From Parasulfuritortus sp036391875 (lineage in GTDB: Bacteria; Pseudomonadota; Gammaproteobacteria; Burkholderiales; Thiobacillaceae): DNA of 64,000 nucleotides. The stretch is from the NCBI GenBank assembly GCA_036391875.1, contig DASVZA010000044.1:1-64000 (forward strand), written 5' to 3'. A program made the position numbers and the translations under genes. Within the stretch, counting starts at the first letter, position 1. Every line of letters starts with the position of its first letter. Shown here one piece after another: positions 62,826 through 64,000 of the stretch. A model generated the notes under the pieces. That model was given only the letters and a program-made list of their open reading frames with translations. It was not told the DNA's origin and did not search any database.

Positions 62826-63749
62826 TTATTGTTCCAGCGCGGCCGCCAGTGCAGCCGCATCCGCCAACGCCAGCGTCGGCACGTTGTCCAGAATTCGTTT
62901 GTTGAGGCCGGCCAGCACCTTGCCCGGTCCGCACTCGGCAATCCGGGTCACGCCCTGGGCGGCCATTGCCTGCATGGACTCGACCCAGCGCACCGGACTG
63001 TATAGCTGGCGAGCCAGCGCATCGCGGATGGCCGTCGGGTCGCTATGGGAGGCAACGTCGGCATTGTGTATCACCGGCACCCGCGGCGCCTTGACCTCGA
63101 TGGCATTGAGCGCGACCAGCAGTTTTTCGGCCGCCGGCTTCATCAACGCGCAATGGGAAGGGACCGACACCGGCAACGGCAGGGCCCGTTTGGCGCCCTT
63201 TTCCTTGGCCAGCGCACAGCCGCGATCGACTGCGGCCTTGTGGCCGGCGATCACCACTTGGCCGGGCGAATTGAAGTTCACGGCTTCCAGCACTTCGTCC
63301 TGAGCGGCCTCGGCGCACACTGCCCGCACCGTATCGTCATCCAGGCCCAGCAGGGCCGCCATGGCCCCCACGCCCTCGGGAACGGCCGACTGCATGGCTT
63401 CGGCCCGCAGTCGGACCAGTTTCAGGGCATCGGCGAAGCCGAGTGCGCCGGCACAGGCCAAAGCGGTGTACTCGCCCAGGCTATGGCCGGCCATCAGTGC
63501 CGGCTGAGCGCCGCCACGGGCCAGCCACAGACGGTAGACCGCCACGCCGGCAGCCAGCATCGCAGGCTGGGTATTGATCGTCTGATTGAGCGCTTCGGCC
63601 GGACCGTCGGCCACCAACGCAGCCAGATCGAAACCGAGCGCATCAGAGGCCTCGGCGAAGGTGTCGCGAATGACAGCTTCGTCGCCGTAGGCCGCCATCA
63701 TTCCGACAGATTGGGAACCTTGCCCAGGAAAAACAAAAGCATACGTCAT
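62826..63749 (-). CDS. fabD: Malonyl-CoA-ACP transacylase
   Basis: The 307-residue enzyme begins YAFVFPGQGSQSVGMM and has the catalytic Ser in GHSLGEYTALACAGAL and His in VPSHCALMKPA. It loads malonyl groups onto ACP. It lies 14 bases upstream of fabG and 17 bases downstream of fabH. Confidence 0.97.
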   Translation of the reverse strand: MTYAFVFPGQGSQSVGMMAAYGDEAVIRDTFAEASDALGFDLAALVADGPAEALNQTINTQPAMLAAGVAVYRLWLARGGAQPALMAGHSLGEYTALACAGALGFADALKLVRLRAEAMQSAVPEGVGAMAALLGLDDDTVRAVCAEAAQDEVLEAVNFNSPGQVVIAGHKAAVDRGCALAKEKGAKRALPLPVSVPSHCALMKPAAEKLLVALNAIEVKAPRVPVIHNADVASHSDPTAIRDALARQLYSPVRWVESMQAMAAQGVTRIAECGPGKVLAGLNKRILDNVPTLALADAAALAAALEQ

Positions 63750-63766
63750 ATTTTAAAACTCGATCA

Positions 63767-64000
63767 TTAAAAACGAAGCAGCACGGAGCCCCAGGTGAAT
63801 CCGCCGCCGAAGGCTTCCATCAAAACCATTTCGCCCGCTTTTATCCGCCCATCACGCACAGCGGTATCGAATGCCAGCGGTATCGAGGCAGCCGAGGTGT
63901 TGCCATGCCGGTCGACCGTCACCACCACGTTTTCCATGCCCATGCCCAGCTTCTTGGCGGTAGCCTGGATGATGCGGATATTGGCCTGATGCGGCACTAG
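63767..64000 (-). CDS. fabH: Beta-ketoacyl-ACP synthase III, C-terminal part (cut at window edge)
   Basis: The last 77 codons are visible; the frame continues past 64000. The catalytic His is in LVPHQANIRIIQATAKKLG and Asn in HGNTSAASIPLAFDTAVRDG, followed by FGGGFTWGSVLLRF. FabH starts fatty-acid synthesis by condensing acetyl-CoA with malonyl-ACP. Confidence 0.96.
   Translation of the reverse strand, partial: LVPHQANIRIIQATAKKLGMGMENVVVTVDRHGNTSAASIPLAFDTAVRDGRIKAGEMVLMEAFGGGFTWGSVLLRF

Overview
The window is a gene-dense, GC-rich stretch of a Gram-negative chromosome. It is almost certainly a betaproteobacterium: it has EarP with an EF-P carrying arginine at the modified position, a tmk-holB-pilZ-tatD order, an LolA lipoprotein carrier, and UbiU/UbiV for oxygen-independent ubiquinone synthesis. 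I cannot name the genus. Most genes are housekeeping, and many neighbours overlap by ATGA or a few bases, so they are probably co-transcribed.

Layout. 1-5.3 kb, minus strand: feoB (cut by the window edge), feoA behind a Fur-box-like palindrome, a phosphotransferase/ATPase fusion, an aspartate-type aminotransferase and an AIM24-like protein. 5.4-13.6 kb, plus strand: uvrB, a repeat protein, a low-molecular-weight tyrosine phosphatase, lon, scpA, scpB and rluB. 13.7-16.8 kb, minus strand: a channel-like membrane protein, prmB, dapE and an ArsC/Spx-like protein. 16.8-21.5 kb: GNAT-ispF-thpR facing a host-attachment-family protein, then mnmH-smpB divergent from ratA-rnfH. 21.7-26.3 kb: guaB, guaA, a methyltransferase-like protein and a membrane-anchored thioredoxin-fold protein. 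26.3-30.6 kb, minus strand: fabI and a 1157-residue protein that resembles the pyrophosphate-dependent PEP carboxykinase family. 30.8-33.3 kb: tadA, an L,D-transpeptidase, an Smr protein and trxB.

The centre of the window is the chromosome-dimer-resolution site. A dif sequence with an XerD arm identical to that of E. coli lies at 33372-33399, just upstream of trxB, and ftsK starts 4.2 kb away. KOPS-like octamers switch strand here, as expected at the replication terminus. Between dif and a second, half-degenerate dif-like site (35034-35061) sits a very small Xer-dependent integrated element of about 1.7 kb. It carries a three-gene overlapping operon ending in a VC1465/XafT-family (DUF3653-like) Xer recombination activation factor, a separate excisionase-type HTH gene, a hairpin-rich noncoding region and 22-bp-period direct repeats with dispersed copies. 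No replication initiator, coat or secretion gene is visible. Next to it is the broken 3' end of an IS3-family insertion sequence.

35.3-46.6 kb: malQ, ftsK-lolA, a yhcC-ubiU-ubiV operon on the minus strand, a nitronate-monooxygenase-like protein and earP-efp. 46.7-57 kb: gyrA (minus), a TRZ/ATZ-type deaminase, an rluE-like gene overlapping it tail to tail, icd, an unlisted 58-codon gene, a cold-shock gene divergent from clpS-clpA, and tatD. 57-64 kb, minus strand: the fatty-acid cluster fabH-fabD-fabG-acpP-fabF followed by pabC-mltG-tmk-holB-pilZ-tatD. fabH is cut by the window end.
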